64,000 nt of DNA from Juglans regia (Eukaryota; Streptophyta; Magnoliopsida; Fagales; Juglandaceae). The stretch spans positions 17,220,341 through 17,284,340 of the forward strand of contig NC_049912.1 of NCBI RefSeq assembly GCF_001411555.2, in the 5' to 3' direction. The translations under genes and the position numbers were made by a program. The notes under the pieces are model-generated. The model had not been told where the DNA came from, did no database searches, and saw only the letters and a program-made list of their open reading frames with translations. Position 1 is the stretch's first letter; every line of letters starts with the position of its first letter. This document shows, in pieces, positions 31,430 to 42,889 of this stretch.

Positions 31430-32164
31430 CTCTGTAAATAACAAAATCACAAAAAAAAAAAAAAAATCTACGAAACCAAAAACACGAAAAAATAAAGAGC
31501 AAACAACATTAAAAAAAAAAACTAACAAACCCACAAAAAAATATATTATTTCACAAAAAAGACAACAACCCACAATATGCAAGCCCGCAACATGCAAATC
31601 TGAAGAAAAAAGTTAATTTTTTAGTAAAAAATACAAAAAACCCAAAACATCTAAACTCACAACATGCAAATGCGAAGAGAAAACTTTATTTCCTCGCAAA
31701 CAAACAACATCCAACATGCAAACCATGTAAAATCCCCAAACAAACGGCACCCCAAAAAAAAACCTAGCAAACCGTTGTAATATCCTCAAACCAACAGCTC
31801 CGGAAAGGAAAAAAAAAATTGAAAAAAATAAACCTGAGAGAGAGAGCGTCGCTTTCGGAGAAGAGGGAGGAGAGAGTTTTCGGGAAGGGAAAAGGCACAA
31901 AGAGAGAGAGAGTTAAAGTGAAACAATAAAGGCAAAGAGAGAGACGGTTTTAAGTTAAAACTGAAGTATATATCTCGGGAAAGAAAAAATAAAAAGATTA
32001 AAATACCCCAAAAGACCAAAATACCAAAATATCCCTAATTAAATGGACAAAAACACCAAAACAGATGGATAAAAAGGAAAAAACACATAAGAAAATGGGC
32101 AGCTATATAGAATATGATAAAATTATTGTTCATGACTATCTACACATATTATGTATAGTTTAGA
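31430..32164 (-). mobile_element. Helitron-like block, copy C
   Basis: Tandem partner of copy B with the same order of landmarks (CCTCGCAAACAAACAAC near 31693, GAGCGTCGCTTTCGG near 31844, GACGGTTTTAAGTTAAAA near 31942). The minus strand starts TCTAAACTATACATAATATG at 32164, retaining the TC start. Sequence differences from copy B are scattered, so the duplication is not recent. Confidence 0.5.
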
Positions 32165-32558
32165 AATATATCATCTGTCTCTCCACTCTGCCACACTATT
32201 ATCTCCCGTCATATCACGGGTCTCACTTGCTCCATAACTCGTGAATGTACTTGATCCAACGCATAACCAAAAGTCTTTTCTTTTGGTACATTTGGTTTGC
32301 TCCTTTATATTTTCTTTATATATATATATTTTTTATACGAGAGTCTTTCCCACTTTTATATTAAATTTATCTTCTTAAGTCTCATAAAAATACTTATATT
32401 TGCCAAAAAATAGTCCACAACATATATATCTACAGGTGAGAAGTAATCTCTGACTTTTTTCCTCCATCGGTTTGAATAATGAGATAAAATAAAATGATTT
32501 TAAATGAAAGTTAAAAATTTAATAAAATCTTATTAAAATATTATTTTTTAAAAAAATT
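32165..32558. other. AT-rich intergenic sequence
   Basis: No gene or clear element seen, apart from a (TA)n-rich stretch near 32318-32332. Confidence 0.5.
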
Positions 32559-32722
32559 CTATACACCATACTACCATCCCACTTTCATCTCACTAAGTAA
32601 GATATGACACATTTATCACTATTGAATAATCATTTATTGGATGCTTCTTTATGATCCAATGGTAATGAATGTGCCACATCTTACTTAATATGACGAAAGT
32701 AAGATGAGAATATGGTGTATAG
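32559..32722. mobile_element. Foldback MITE
   Basis: A 164-bp inverted-repeat element. The left arm starts CTATACACCATA and contains AAGTAAGATATGACACATT; the reverse complement of the right arm starts CTATACACCATA and contains AAGTAAGATGTGGCACATT. The arms match over about 65 bp at roughly 80%, so the whole could form a long hairpin. No protein is encoded and no clear target duplication is visible. Confidence 0.75.
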
Positions 32723-32993
32723 CATTACTCATTATAATGACGACATGAGATAAGATGAGATGAAACACTTTCACTATCCAAACAGGACCATAATACTATT
32801 ACAGGTACTTTTAGTTATAAGTTGGCGTGCAATATTGTTGACATAAATATTATTTAATTTATAAGAGATTTGAATTATAAATTAAGTTTTGCCATGTCAG
32901 AAATATAGAAAATAGTTTTATATACCGACTTACAAATAAGTTTTTTACTATTATTTTTTTGAAAACTGGAAGGGAAAAGATGATAAAAGTAGG

Positions 32994-33427
32994 TGTTATG
33001 GACGTATTTCACCACTACCACACGATCACCTGCAACCAAAGAGCAAGGCGGCTTGAGGGTTCGAGGGAATGCCTCTGATGCCTAAGTCAGTGATTGGAAA
33101 TAAATTTCTAATACCAAAGAATCAGATCCCTTTTACGTACCTGGGTTCTCATCTTATATAAAGCCATTTGAACCGTTCTTGTTGTTTAAATGATAATAGA
33201 TATATCTATTATTCAAATTCAAACTTAGAGATGAGGGTTCATCCTTTAATGAATTTGAATTTTAACCATTCTTATCCTCTATCGCCGTTGGGTGGTTACC
33301 CAGTCGGTGTTGGCAATGAGCTAGGCCCTCTTGGTATTGATTGGCCTCTTCAGTAGTGGGGCTCACATTCATGAATAGGCGATGGCCAAGGCCCATATGG
33401 TGCTAGCGAGTCAGGACATCTTCTCCA
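32994..33427 (+). repeat. Left LTR of the non-autonomous element
   Basis: Starts TGTTATGGACG and ends TTCTCCA. Both orientations give TG...CA. It contains TATATAAAG at 33155-33163, a candidate TATA box. Confidence 0.85.
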
Positions 33428-33467
33428 GTTACCCCTTAAAGTCTCATTATGCGTGGCATGATGAGAC

Positions 33468-33635
33468 TTGAATTCGAGCTCCACTTCACTTATTGAGGCA
33501 TGTGTCAGAGTGTCGCTTTGCCTTCACCTTGTATGCACATCAACCGTCAACTTGAATTCGGGCGCCGTTTCACTTATCGAGGCATGTGTCAAAGTGCCGT
33601 TTCGCCTTCACCTCTTTTGCACATCAATTGTCATC
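33468..33635 (+). repeat. 84-bp tandem duplication in the leader
   Basis: Two adjacent 84-bp units beginning TTGAATTCG at 33468 and 33552, both containing TTCACTTAT and GAGGCATGTGTCA. They lie between the left LTR and the ORF. Confidence 0.85.
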
Positions 33636-33885
33636 TCAACTCGTATTTAATGTTGATTGGGTCTTGTTTTCCCTCCTCTTTTATGTTTCTTGCTTAGTTT
33701 CTTGGGTTCCCGCTCCTATTTTGGGAAATTTTTTCCTTCTTTCTCTCTCGACCTCTCTCCTTAACTCTTGAATCGTTGTTGCTCCTCCGGCATCCATATT
33801 CACGAGTTCTCGATAGTCCTCAACTGTTTCTGATAGCAAACTGGAGAACGCTTGAAATAACTTCAACATTTTCGATTATGTTGGT

Positions 33886-36237
33886 TTGAAGGTACCCACT
33901 CCAAACCAGAAAGCTATTGATGCAAAATGTATGGTAGTTTATGTTGCCCTTTACTATGCCATGTTTACTATAGGGCTTCGATTGCCCTTTGTGCGACCAG
34001 TCCGCGACGTGCTAGATGTCCTAGGGCTTGCCCCTGCTCAGTTGGTGCCTAACGCCTGGAGAATTATGACGGCTTGCTGTGTTTTGTGGCAAAAGGTACT
34101 GGAAGCCTTGGGCGATGAGTACCCATGCTTAACAGCCCGTGAATTTTTGTCCCTTAATGGGTTTAGGCATTTGGAGGGGAATCTTTGTGATTTTAGATCT
34201 CGTAGGGCACTGGTTGAATTAGAGCGCAAGTATTCACATGTAAAAGATTGGATCAATAAATTTTTCTTCCTCATTGGCTCGGGTTGGGAATTTCCCACTG
34301 ATGAGGCTCCTAGTCGGGAATTTCATGTTAAGGCATGCTGGTCTCTTGTTCCTGATGGGGATGATTTCTATGTTATTATTTCCCCACGTGAGGAGGCCCG
34401 TGTGAAGTTAGTAGATTCTTAGGCCCAGGCTCATTCCCACTTATGCTTTTCGGATGTGCTTTTGACCCCTAACAACATTGATTAGTTCTTGATGGTTCCC
34501 AGTCGAGCCTATATATCAAGACGTGAGTTTTTGGGTGCCCCCCCGCCTACGGGTGATTTAAAAAAGAGAAACCGCCCTGGTGCAAATGGACCAAAGAAGA
34601 GAAAACTCAAGAGGACTCAGGTCTCGCCTCTTTCAGATGAGTCCATCTCATCGAAGTGTGAATCTTTGCTCCCTCCTACGCCGAGTGGAGGTAGTAAGTT
34701 GGCTCCTTTTCAAGAGCAACTGAGCAAAGCAATGCCCTAGGCGAGTGGAGATATTAAATTGGCTCTTCCTTGGGCGAAACAGAGTGAAACGAAATCTCAG
34801 GTGAGTGGAAGCACGAAGTTGGTGGCTCCTCGGGAGAAACTGGGTAAACTGATTACTCTTCTAGCGTCATCAACTTTTTCCTTGGACGACGTGATGTCTC
34901 TAGCCGAAGAGGACCTTGAAGCCATAATTGTGACGGAAGCTACTACTGCGGCTGTTGCTCAGCCTTCAAGCACATCGGTGGATGATTTGCTAAAGAAAGG
35001 CGATGAAAACCCTCTGGGGGAGGATGGCATCATCCTTTTGAATCCTAACTTGCTGGTGCCTCCATCTATTCAAGTTAATCAGGGACTATCTCATCGGGAT
35101 GAGGCTGAAGTGTGTTCGGGTCCTCATGTTGAGGCACCTGTTAGCATCCCTTCTATCATTCTGTCTGGTCAGGCCGATGGGGCTTCCCCTCGGGGACGTT
35201 TTGCTAATACCCCTTTTTAGGCCCTTGACCCGAGAGGATCTTCTAGTCCTCATCTGTCAAGCTCCTTGCCGTCCTCACATGCCTACCATGAAGAGGCTTT
35301 ACGTCGCTGTTCAACATCTCCGGAATATTTTTGTGCCAGTAATCTTTTTGTACCCACTTTTACTTTATGTATATTTTTCTCATCATTTTTTAAAGGATAT
35401 ATTTTTTATATTATTTTTTTTTCTTTTTAATCTAGGGGGTTGATTGCCTTGCTGTCAACTTGGTGGAAGACAGATTATGTCTAGAGGAGGAAAATGATCA
35501 AATGGCAAATGAGTTAACCCAGCTGGAAGCTCGTTCCCGCACGGCTAATGATGAATTGGCTGCTCTCCATGCCCAGGTTGAGTCACTTCGGGGAGAGTTG
35601 ACAAGTTCTGCTGTGGATACCGATTACTACCGTCAAGAAGTGGCTATACTTGGGAAGGAGTGTGATGATCTTGCTACTCACCTAAACTAGGTGAAGACCG
35701 TTGAGCAAGAGCGAGATGACTTTGCTGCTCATCTTTGCCAGGTGGAGATGGATGTGCAGGAATGAGATGATTTGGCCGCTCGCCTTCATCAAGCAAAAGT
35801 GGTCATGCGAGAGAGGATGACTTGGCCGCCCAAGTAGAGGTCTTCAACAAAGAGAGAGATGAACTGGTCACTCAGGTGGAGCTTGCTTTGAAAGAACGAG
35901 ATGACTAGGTTGCCAGCCATGTTCAGGCAAAGGTAGAGCTTGAAGAGGTGAAGGTGACCAAGTTTGACTACGCTTCTCGCCTAGTGTCCCTAGAAAATGA
36001 GTGGCGAGAGCTAGTCATAAAGTTGAGCCTGAAAAGACTTTGACTGAAGGGAAGAAAAATCTCAAAAATAGTGATAATGAGTATCTTCAACTTAGTGCAA
36101 TTGTCAATTCTGCCAAAAAGAAAATCATTATTTTAGAGAAAAAGGTGTATGAGCTAACTCTAGCCTTGGAGGATTCCAAACATGACCTTAATCGGGTTCT
36201 TCCCAAACAAGCAGCCGCTCCCAAAGTTCGGGCGTGA
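33886..36237 (+). pseudogene. 'Putative gypsy type transposon' ORF, broken by TAG stops
   Basis: A degraded reading frame. The first 179 residues (33886-34422) contain a conserved core: GLRLPFVRPVRDVLDVLGL, then APAQLVPNAWR, as in the plant family called 'putative gypsy type transposon' (Transposase_28). Next come basic (KKRKLKRTQ) and low-complexity segments with three SGxxKL repeats. The C-terminal part (about 35460-36237, other frames) is coiled-coil-like, with heptad-rich Glu/Leu/Ala stretches and repeats of the type ERDDLAAxLxQ. In-frame stops at 34420, 34484, 34738 and 35218 are all TAG. The protein's role is unknown; in Tat/Ogre elements similar proteins are encoded as an extra, often antisense, ORF. 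Confidence 0.7.
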
Positions 36238-36421
36238 GTCTGGGGTGTTGGTTTCAAACTTGGCATAAAACAGCTTCGCGAGCTTCTCCTTTGCAAACCA
36301 GAGACAAACTTGCACACGTTGGACTGGAAATCTATTCGTGCTAGTGAGGTTACTCTGCGTGTTTGTGACTCCACTAGTCAAGCAGAAGTGCTAGATGCTT
36401 TCCCTCGCCCTTCCTAATACT

Positions 36422-36425
<4 letters not shown>

Positions 36426-36464
<39 letters not shown>
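36426..36464. repeat. (TA)n microsatellite
   Basis: About nineteen TA units between the ORF remnant and the 88-bp array. Confidence 0.95.
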
Positions 36465-36467
<3 letters not shown>

Positions 36468-36659
36468 GGCTTTGTTCCCTGTAAGGGAACTTTTTAACTT
36501 TTCCTAACGCTTTGCCTGTTATGATATTTGTGTTGTTATTTTTAAAGCCTTGTAACCCGCAAGGGAACAATTTAACTTAATGGATCCCATGATATTTTGT
36601 TTACTTGATATTAAGCACCCTTTGCTGTTTCTTGGTAATCTGCTTAAAGATACGCTTTT

Positions 36660-38147
36660 CATACCTGATCTTTTAGTGGCCTTAGCGGGAGAGTTTTCCG
36701 ACCACGGCGATTCTAGGAGAATATTAGGCTAGTGGGAGAGTCCCTTGACCACGTTACCTTTTGGCGATAAGGTGTTAACGGGAGATCCCTCGGCTGTTGT
36801 ACCTTTAAGTATTACGCTAGTGAGAGAGTCCCTTGACCACGTCACCTTTTTGGCGAGAAGGTATTGATGGAAGATTCCTCGACCTTTTTACCTTTAAGTA
36901 TTAGACTAGTGGGAGAATTCCTCGACCACGTCACCTTTTGGCGAGAATGTGTTAGCGGGAGATCCCTCAACCATTTTACCTTTAAGTATTAGGTTAGTGG
37001 GAAAGTCCCTTGACCACATCACCTTTTGGCGAGAAAGTGTTAACGGGAGATCCCTTGACCGTTTTACCTTGACCGTTTTACCTTTAAGTATTAGGCTAGT
37101 GAGAGAGTTCAACGACCACATTACCTTTTTGACGAGAAGGTGTTAACGGGAGATCACTCAACCGTTTTACCTTTAAGTATTAGGCTAGTGAGAGAGTTGC
37201 ACAACCATGTCACCTTTTTGGCAAGAAGGTGTTAACGAGAGATCTCTCGACCATTTTACCTTTAAGTATTATGCTTGTGGGAGAGTTCCACGTCACCTTT
37301 TGGCGATAAGATGTTAACGGGAGATCTCTCAACCGTTTTACCTTTAATTATTAGGCTAGTGGGAGAGTTCCTTGACCACGTCGCCTTTTTGGCGAGAATG
37401 TGTTAACTGGAGATCCCTCAACCGTTTTACCTTTAAGTATTAGGCTAATGAGAGAGTTCCTTGACCACGTTACCTTTTGGCGAGAAGGTGTTAACGTGAG
37501 ATCCCTTGACCGTTTTACATTTAAATATTAGGCTTGTGCGAGAGTTCCTAGACCACATCACCTTTTGGCGAGAAGGTGTTAACGGGAGATCCCTCGACCG
37601 TTTTACCTTTAATATTATGCTAGTGGGAGAGTTCCTTGACCACGTCACCATTTGGCGAGAAGGTGTTAATGAGAGATCCCTCAACTATTTTACCTTTAAG
37701 TATTAGGCTAGTGGGAGAGTTCCTCGTCACCTTTTTCGCGAGAAGGTGTTAATGAGAAATCTCTCGACCGTTTTAATTTTAAGTATTAGGCTAGTGAGAG
37801 AGTCCCTTGACCATGTCACCTTTTGGGCAAGAATGTGTTAAGAGGAGATTCCTCGACCTTTTTACCCTTAAGTATTAGGCTAGTGGGAGAGTTTCTCGAC
37901 CACGTTACCTTTTTGGCGAGAAGGTCTTAACGCGAGATCCCTCGACTGTTTTACCTTTAAGTATTAGGTAATGGAAGAGTTTCTTGACCACGTCACCATT
38001 TTGGCAAGAAGGTGTTAACGGGAGATCCCTCAACCGTTTTACCTTTAAGTATTAGGCTAGTGAGAGAATTCCTCGACCACGACACATTTTTTACAAGAAG
38101 GTGTTAACGGGAGATTCCTCAACTGTTTTATCTTTAAGTATTAGGCT
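36660..38147 (+). repeat. 88-bp tandem array, about 17 units
   Basis: The segment TTTAAGTATTAGGCTAGTG recurs near 36729, 36812, 36901, 36987, 37090, 37179, 37268, 37350, 37440, 37528, 37614, 37703, 37790, 37875, 37962, 38052 and 38140, a mean spacing of about 88 bp. Each unit also has GACCACGTCACC, TGGCGAGAAGGTGTTAACG and GAGATCCCTCGACCG. The last unit abuts the right LTR. Frames across it are short and show no domain, so it is probably non-coding. Confidence 0.93.
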
Positions 38148-38583
38148 AGTTATGGCCGTGTTTCACCGCCATCGCCGCACGATCACCTGCAACCAAAGAG
38201 CAAGGTGGCTTGGGGGTTCAAGGGAACACCTCTGATGCCTAAGTCAGTGACTGAAAATAAATTTCTAATACCAAAGAATCAGATCCCTTTTACGTGCCTG
38301 GATTCTCATCTTATAAGAGCCCTTTGAACCGTTCTTGTTGTTTAAATAATAATAGTCATATCTATTATTCAAATTCAAACTTGGAGATAGGGGTTCATCC
38401 TTTAATGAATTTGAATTGTAATCGTTCTTATCCTCTATCGCCACTGGGTGGTTACCCAGTCGGTGTTGGCAGTGGGTTGGGCCCTCTCGGTATTGATTGG
38501 CCTCTTCGGTGGTGGGGCTCACATTTAGGAATACACGATGGCCTAGGCCCATATGGTGCTAGCTGGTCGAGATGTCCTCTCCA
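38148..38583 (+). repeat. Right LTR of the non-autonomous element
   Basis: Direct repeat of 32994-33427, starting AGTTATGGCCG (terminal TG eroded) and ending CTCTCCA. The TATA-like site of the partner is altered here to TTATAAGAG. Many differences are transitions. Confidence 0.85.
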
Positions 38584-38588
38584 GTAGG

Positions 38589-39524
38589 CATTTGAAGGAC
38601 CTTAGGAATAATATGAAAAATTTTTTGACATGTACATGGAGTTGAAAGATAATATTTACAGTCTTACAGGATGAAAATTTCATATACTCATTTAAAAAAA
38701 AATGATAAAAAGTTAAAATTTTATGAAAAAATTTTATTTTAAATAGTAGATTTTAGATGAGTATTACACGAAAGAATATTTCTACGGCCACCGAGTAAAT
38801 CTCGCGAGGCTAATCCCGATTGACATGATATGCCACGTGGCATGTCATTTTACTAAAAAAAAAAGTACTAGAAACAAAAGAAAAGGAAATGGAACTCAAT
38901 CTGAAGGAGCATACATCCATACCGATGCAGCAATAGTCCTAAGCATGTACCATCGCATCTAGTCCTAAGCTCTCCCTCCGTCCGGCATCGGCATCCACTT
39001 TGCGCGGCAGCAGAGATCTATCTTCCTATGCCGTCTTTCAAATGGTAGATTTTCATTCTGATCACAGCACGTATTGTTCAATCACACATATTTTGTTATT
39101 TACCCAACAGGAAATATAAGCTTTTGTTAACCTCTTAAGAACTATCCAAGACGTCTTGATAGTTCTTCTTTTGGCTTTGCATTTAAACTCCTATCATTGT
39201 TAGTTTGATGGAATTGTACATCTCACCCTATTACTGAACTGCTACTCCATTCCAACCAATAAAAATGAGCCAATGTGGGTAAATACTCTTTTCATAACTA
39301 CAAATCCGATCAAGATTTCAGAAATCAATCTGGTTCCCCAAAATCTCATTAAAATCCAAGCCAACGAACACAGACTTCCTAAACCCCTAAAATTTCATTG
39401 GACATTTCTGCAAATTATGAGACACTTTAGAACAGAGTAAAAATTCGATGCCAAATTTTTCGGAGTCAAATTTACAAATGGGTCCACAAATCCGAAAGAT
39501 GGAGGCGACGATGGCAACAGTGGC
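38589..39524. other. Intergenic sequence without clear genes
   Basis: Mixed-composition sequence. A moderately GC-rich stretch at about 38930-39030 looks like it could be an old exon or leader, but no frame with a recognisable protein is visible. Confidence 0.4.
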
Positions 39525-39527
39525 TTA

Positions 39528-40088
39528 GAGCATTCTCATTGGTTTGGCCAAATGAGGAGGTTGGCTAAAATTTATATAATTAATGTCAAAAACATCCTAC
39601 ATTGAATTTGACAAATCTAAAATAATTTAGACTTTTGCTACAGTGGTTGGTCAAATATGAAGAACCACAATTGATTCACCAAACATTAAAATATTAATTT
39701 CTCACTCTAAATAAACATTAAAATATTAGTTTCTCACTCCAAGCAAAAATACTATTTGGTTTGTAATTAAAAAATTTAGATAGAATTTTAAATGAGTTTA
39801 ATCAAATTTTTTTGTTATTAGCATTAAATGACTTTTGAAAATATGATTTTTTAATATTAATTTAATTAGAATATAATTATTATTCACATTTAATTGGTAG
39901 AGATACAAAATGTGATAAAAATAAATTAAATAAAACAATTATTAAATTAATAATATTTTATTATTATATAGATAGTAAATGGATAATCCAACGTGGGGGT
40001 TGAATTTAAATAAAATAGATAAATATAAAAAAAATATGATATTGGCTAAATTTTAAAGATAAATTTAAACAAGTCAATGAGAATGCTC
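39528..40088. mobile_element. Harbinger/Tourist-type MITE
   Basis: A 561-bp element with inverted ends GAGCATTCTCATTGG and CAATGAGAATGCTC, flanked by TTA at 39525-39527 and 40089-40091. A TTA duplication and GAGCATTCTC-type ends are characteristic of PIF/Harbinger MITEs in plants. The interior is AT-rich and codes for nothing. Confidence 0.85.
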
Positions 40089-40175
40089 TTAATGAATAAA
40101 GCTTGGGATGGAGTTGACTATGGCACCAATGTCAGTCGGATCCACGCCATTTTATTCGTGGCTGTAGCTTCATTC

Positions 40176-41460
40176 TTACCGGAAATTTGTACAATTTACT
40201 ATTGGAAAATGATAATTACTTTGGGAGGCCTGTTGAGAAGGAGATGCCTGATGAGCTGGTAATAATGCGGATTGCTGTAGTGGAGATAATCTGGCTTGGT
40301 GTTGTGCTTCTTCTTCATCGTCACTATCTGATACTTGTGACATTGCTTCAGCTAATTTTTTCAAATCTTTCTTATTGGTAATGGATGCTAATTGTGCTTG
40401 AAATCTGCTTCGTTGGACTAAGACTTCTGGAATTTTGGTAACTTTTGAAAACATTTTTAATACATAATCATAATTGTATTTTTTCCACCATTTGACAGAA
40501 ATTTGATGGGCTAGAAATATAATGGTTTTGAGAGAGGGATGAGGTTTGATAACATATTCTCATTTCATAATCCAATTTAATTTTGTTTTTTAGAAAGAAG
40601 AGCAGAAATTGAGAACAATAGTTTAATGCTGGTAGATTGTCATTTTGTGAAATGAAATTTCGGAGACTTTCTTGAAGGGGAAGAGGAAGGAGAAGAGGTT
40701 CAGGTCCGTAATATTCCCACCATAGTGAGAACCATTTCGGGAGTGTGATGATTTTTTGTAATTTGTCAAAATGAAGGAACTATGAATGACTCAGATTTTT
40801 TTTTTTTGTTTTAGAAATATTTTTGTCCACACTTGCTGGTAATCATAGTAATCATAATAAGGAGGATCATAAGGATGAGAGAACTTTTAAATATGGATTT
40901 TTTCCCCATTGTTCCAGAGTGAGAACCTGTTTAATGGTGACTTTATGAAAATCAATAATTGGTGATGCAGGTGGAGAAGGTTGGGTTTGTAGAGAATAAA
41001 GAATTTCAGAGAGAATAATTAAGTCGGTATCTACTAATATGAATTCATAAAAATGCTGAGTTTTCTTAATATTTTGTGGAATATAATGCCAGTCTGGTAA
41101 AAGGAAGGAATCAAGTAATTTCTGGGAGTCAGACAGGTGTTGAATTTCAAATTCAATAGGAAAGACTGGGTACCAATGAGATTTGATGATAATAGGAGAT
41201 GAAGAAGGTTGAGATAATAATGAGAGATTAATAATTTGGGAAGGAGAAGAGGAAGAGGGAGAAACAACTTTGGAATAGGTCGGTAATTTTGAAGCAGCTA
41301 ATGGTGAAAATGAATTATAAGAGGGTCTAATGTTTTGTGGTAATGACCCAAATACCGTATATGGTCTTGGAGTTGCATAGGGACAAGATGAAGGATAAGG
41401 AGGAGATGGTGGCCACGCATATGAGGATTTGGACTTTACTATGGACTTTGAAGATGACAT
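40176..41460 (-). pseudogene. Caulimovirid downstream ORF of unknown function
   Basis: Two open pieces, 41460-40867 (197 residues, Ser/Pro-rich start) and 40454-40176 (92 residues with an acidic DSDDEEE stretch and a Gln/Ser-rich end), separated by a broken part. It begins close behind the RNase H end. Florendoviruses carry a second ORF of unknown function at this place; the match is positional, not by motif. Confidence 0.55.
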
Positions 41461-41469
41461 AATTTTCCC

Positions 41470-42800
41470 TGTAAGAATTCTCTAGATAGAAAATCAGGGA
41501 GAGAATTAGATTCTCCTTTAATATGTTTAATATCAAAATAAAAAATACTTAATATAGCTTGTCATCTGGCAAATATTTGCTTAGCAGTCAGGTTTTTAAC
41601 ATCTTTAATCAAAACTTCCTTGGCTGATTTACAATCTATTCTAAATAAAAACTTTTGATTCAACAAATCATCTTGAAATTTAGAAATACATAATACAATA
41701 ACTAAAATTTCTTTTTTAATAGTACTATAATTCTTTTGGGCAGGATTCCAACAAACTGAATGGAATCGAACAATTTGTTCCAAATCAGTTGATAATTTTT
41801 GTTTCATAATTCCTCCATATCCAAGATCAGAGGCATCTGTTTCAACAATTTTAAAGGTATGTGAAGATGGAATTCCCAAGCATGGTAATTTCTTAACATG
41901 AGCCTTAATTTGTTTTATAATATTAGTATGTTTATCTGTCCAAGGAGGTGAGTTCTTTTTTAATCTTTTAAATAATGGTTTACATGATGGCCTGAGAGAT
42001 TGATAGAAGTCTGCGACATAATTGAGACTTCCTAAAAATCTCTGTAATTGGTTCTTATCTTTTATTTCGTCTGGAAATTTATCAGCAAATTCTATAGCTC
42101 TGCTAATTGATGTAATAGTTCCTTTATAAATCTCATGTCCAATGAATCTAATTTTATCTTGAAATAATTTTATTTTAGGTGATGAAACTACTAATCCATT
42201 TTGTTTGATGATTTGAACAAAAGTATTTAAATGTTTCCAATGTTGTTCAATAGATGAAGAAAATATTAATACATCATCTATATAAACTATCGAAAATTGA
42301 GTAAAAGGGGTAAATATCTCATTCATAATATTTTGGAATTCACTAGGGGTATTTTTTAATCCAAATGGCATAACGTTCCATTCAAAATGTCCAAAAGAAA
42401 CTGTAAATGCTATTTTATATCGATCTTTTTCAGCAATTTGAATTTGCCAAAATCCACTTTTCATATCAAATTTTGAAAATACTGTAGCATTATAAAGTCT
42501 AGATAATAAATCTTTTTTATTGAAAAATTGATATCTAATCCATTGTAATACTTTATTTAGAGGTTTATAATTGATGACTAGGCGAGGAACTCTTCTTTCT
42601 AATTCTGCCTGTTTTTTAACATAAAAAGCAGCACAACTCCTTGGTGATTTACTTTTTCTTATTAATCCTTTTGATATTAAATCCTTAATTTCTTTTTACA
42701 GTATTCTAATAATTCATTATTCATTTGGATAGGTCTAGCCTTGGTTGGAATATTTTTCTCAGAAAAATCTTTTTCGTAGGGTAATTCAACTATATGTTAT
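41470..42800 (-). pseudogene. Caulimovirid reverse transcriptase and RNase H
   Basis: The most intact part. From 42464 to 41562 the frame is open for 300 residues and includes the fingers/palm blocks, the catalytic YIDD at about 42285, a RNase H start with ETDASDLGYGG (catalytic Asp), and the acidic pair with CWNPAQKNYSTIKKE. The N-terminal part (42465-42800) carries at least one frameshift near 42700, and a stop near 41558 precedes the RNase H end. The family is clear; the copy is non-functional. Confidence 0.88.
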
Positions 42801-42889
42801 TTTCTATTCCAGAAATTATACTTCCTCTTCGCTCGAATGTATTATAAAAATATATAATAATCTGTCTTTTAATGCTTCGGATATATCTA

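Larger units (their letters stand above)
32994..38583 (+). mobile_element. Non-autonomous LTR retrotransposon with gypsy-type ORF and 88-bp array
   Basis: A 5.59-kb element bounded by GTAGG duplications at 32989-32993 and 38584-38588. LTRs are 32994-33427 and about 38148-38583, diverged by roughly 10% by eye. Between them lie an 84-bp duplication, a degraded ORF of the 'putative gypsy type transposon' class (33886-36237), a (TA)n run and about seventeen 88-bp tandem repeats reaching the second LTR. There is no protease, reverse transcriptase or integrase. Orientation is ambiguous: TATATAAAG at 33155-33163 favours +, while an AAGGGG purine tract next to LTR1 on the opposite strand favours -. 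No clear primer-binding site is visible on either side. Confidence 0.85.

Noticed and set aside
29811..32019. Many minus-strand Phe/Cys/Leu-rich frames that could suggest membrane proteins
   Set aside because: They follow the A-rich repeat array and recur with its period.
36906..37706. Frames repeating RSLDRFT- or SRDLPLTPSRQK-like peptides
   Set aside because: Translation of the 88-bp array; frames are short and shift between units.
36660..38147. CRISPR-like regular repeats
   Set aside because: Direct 88-bp tandem repeats without spacers in a plant LTR element; not CRISPR.
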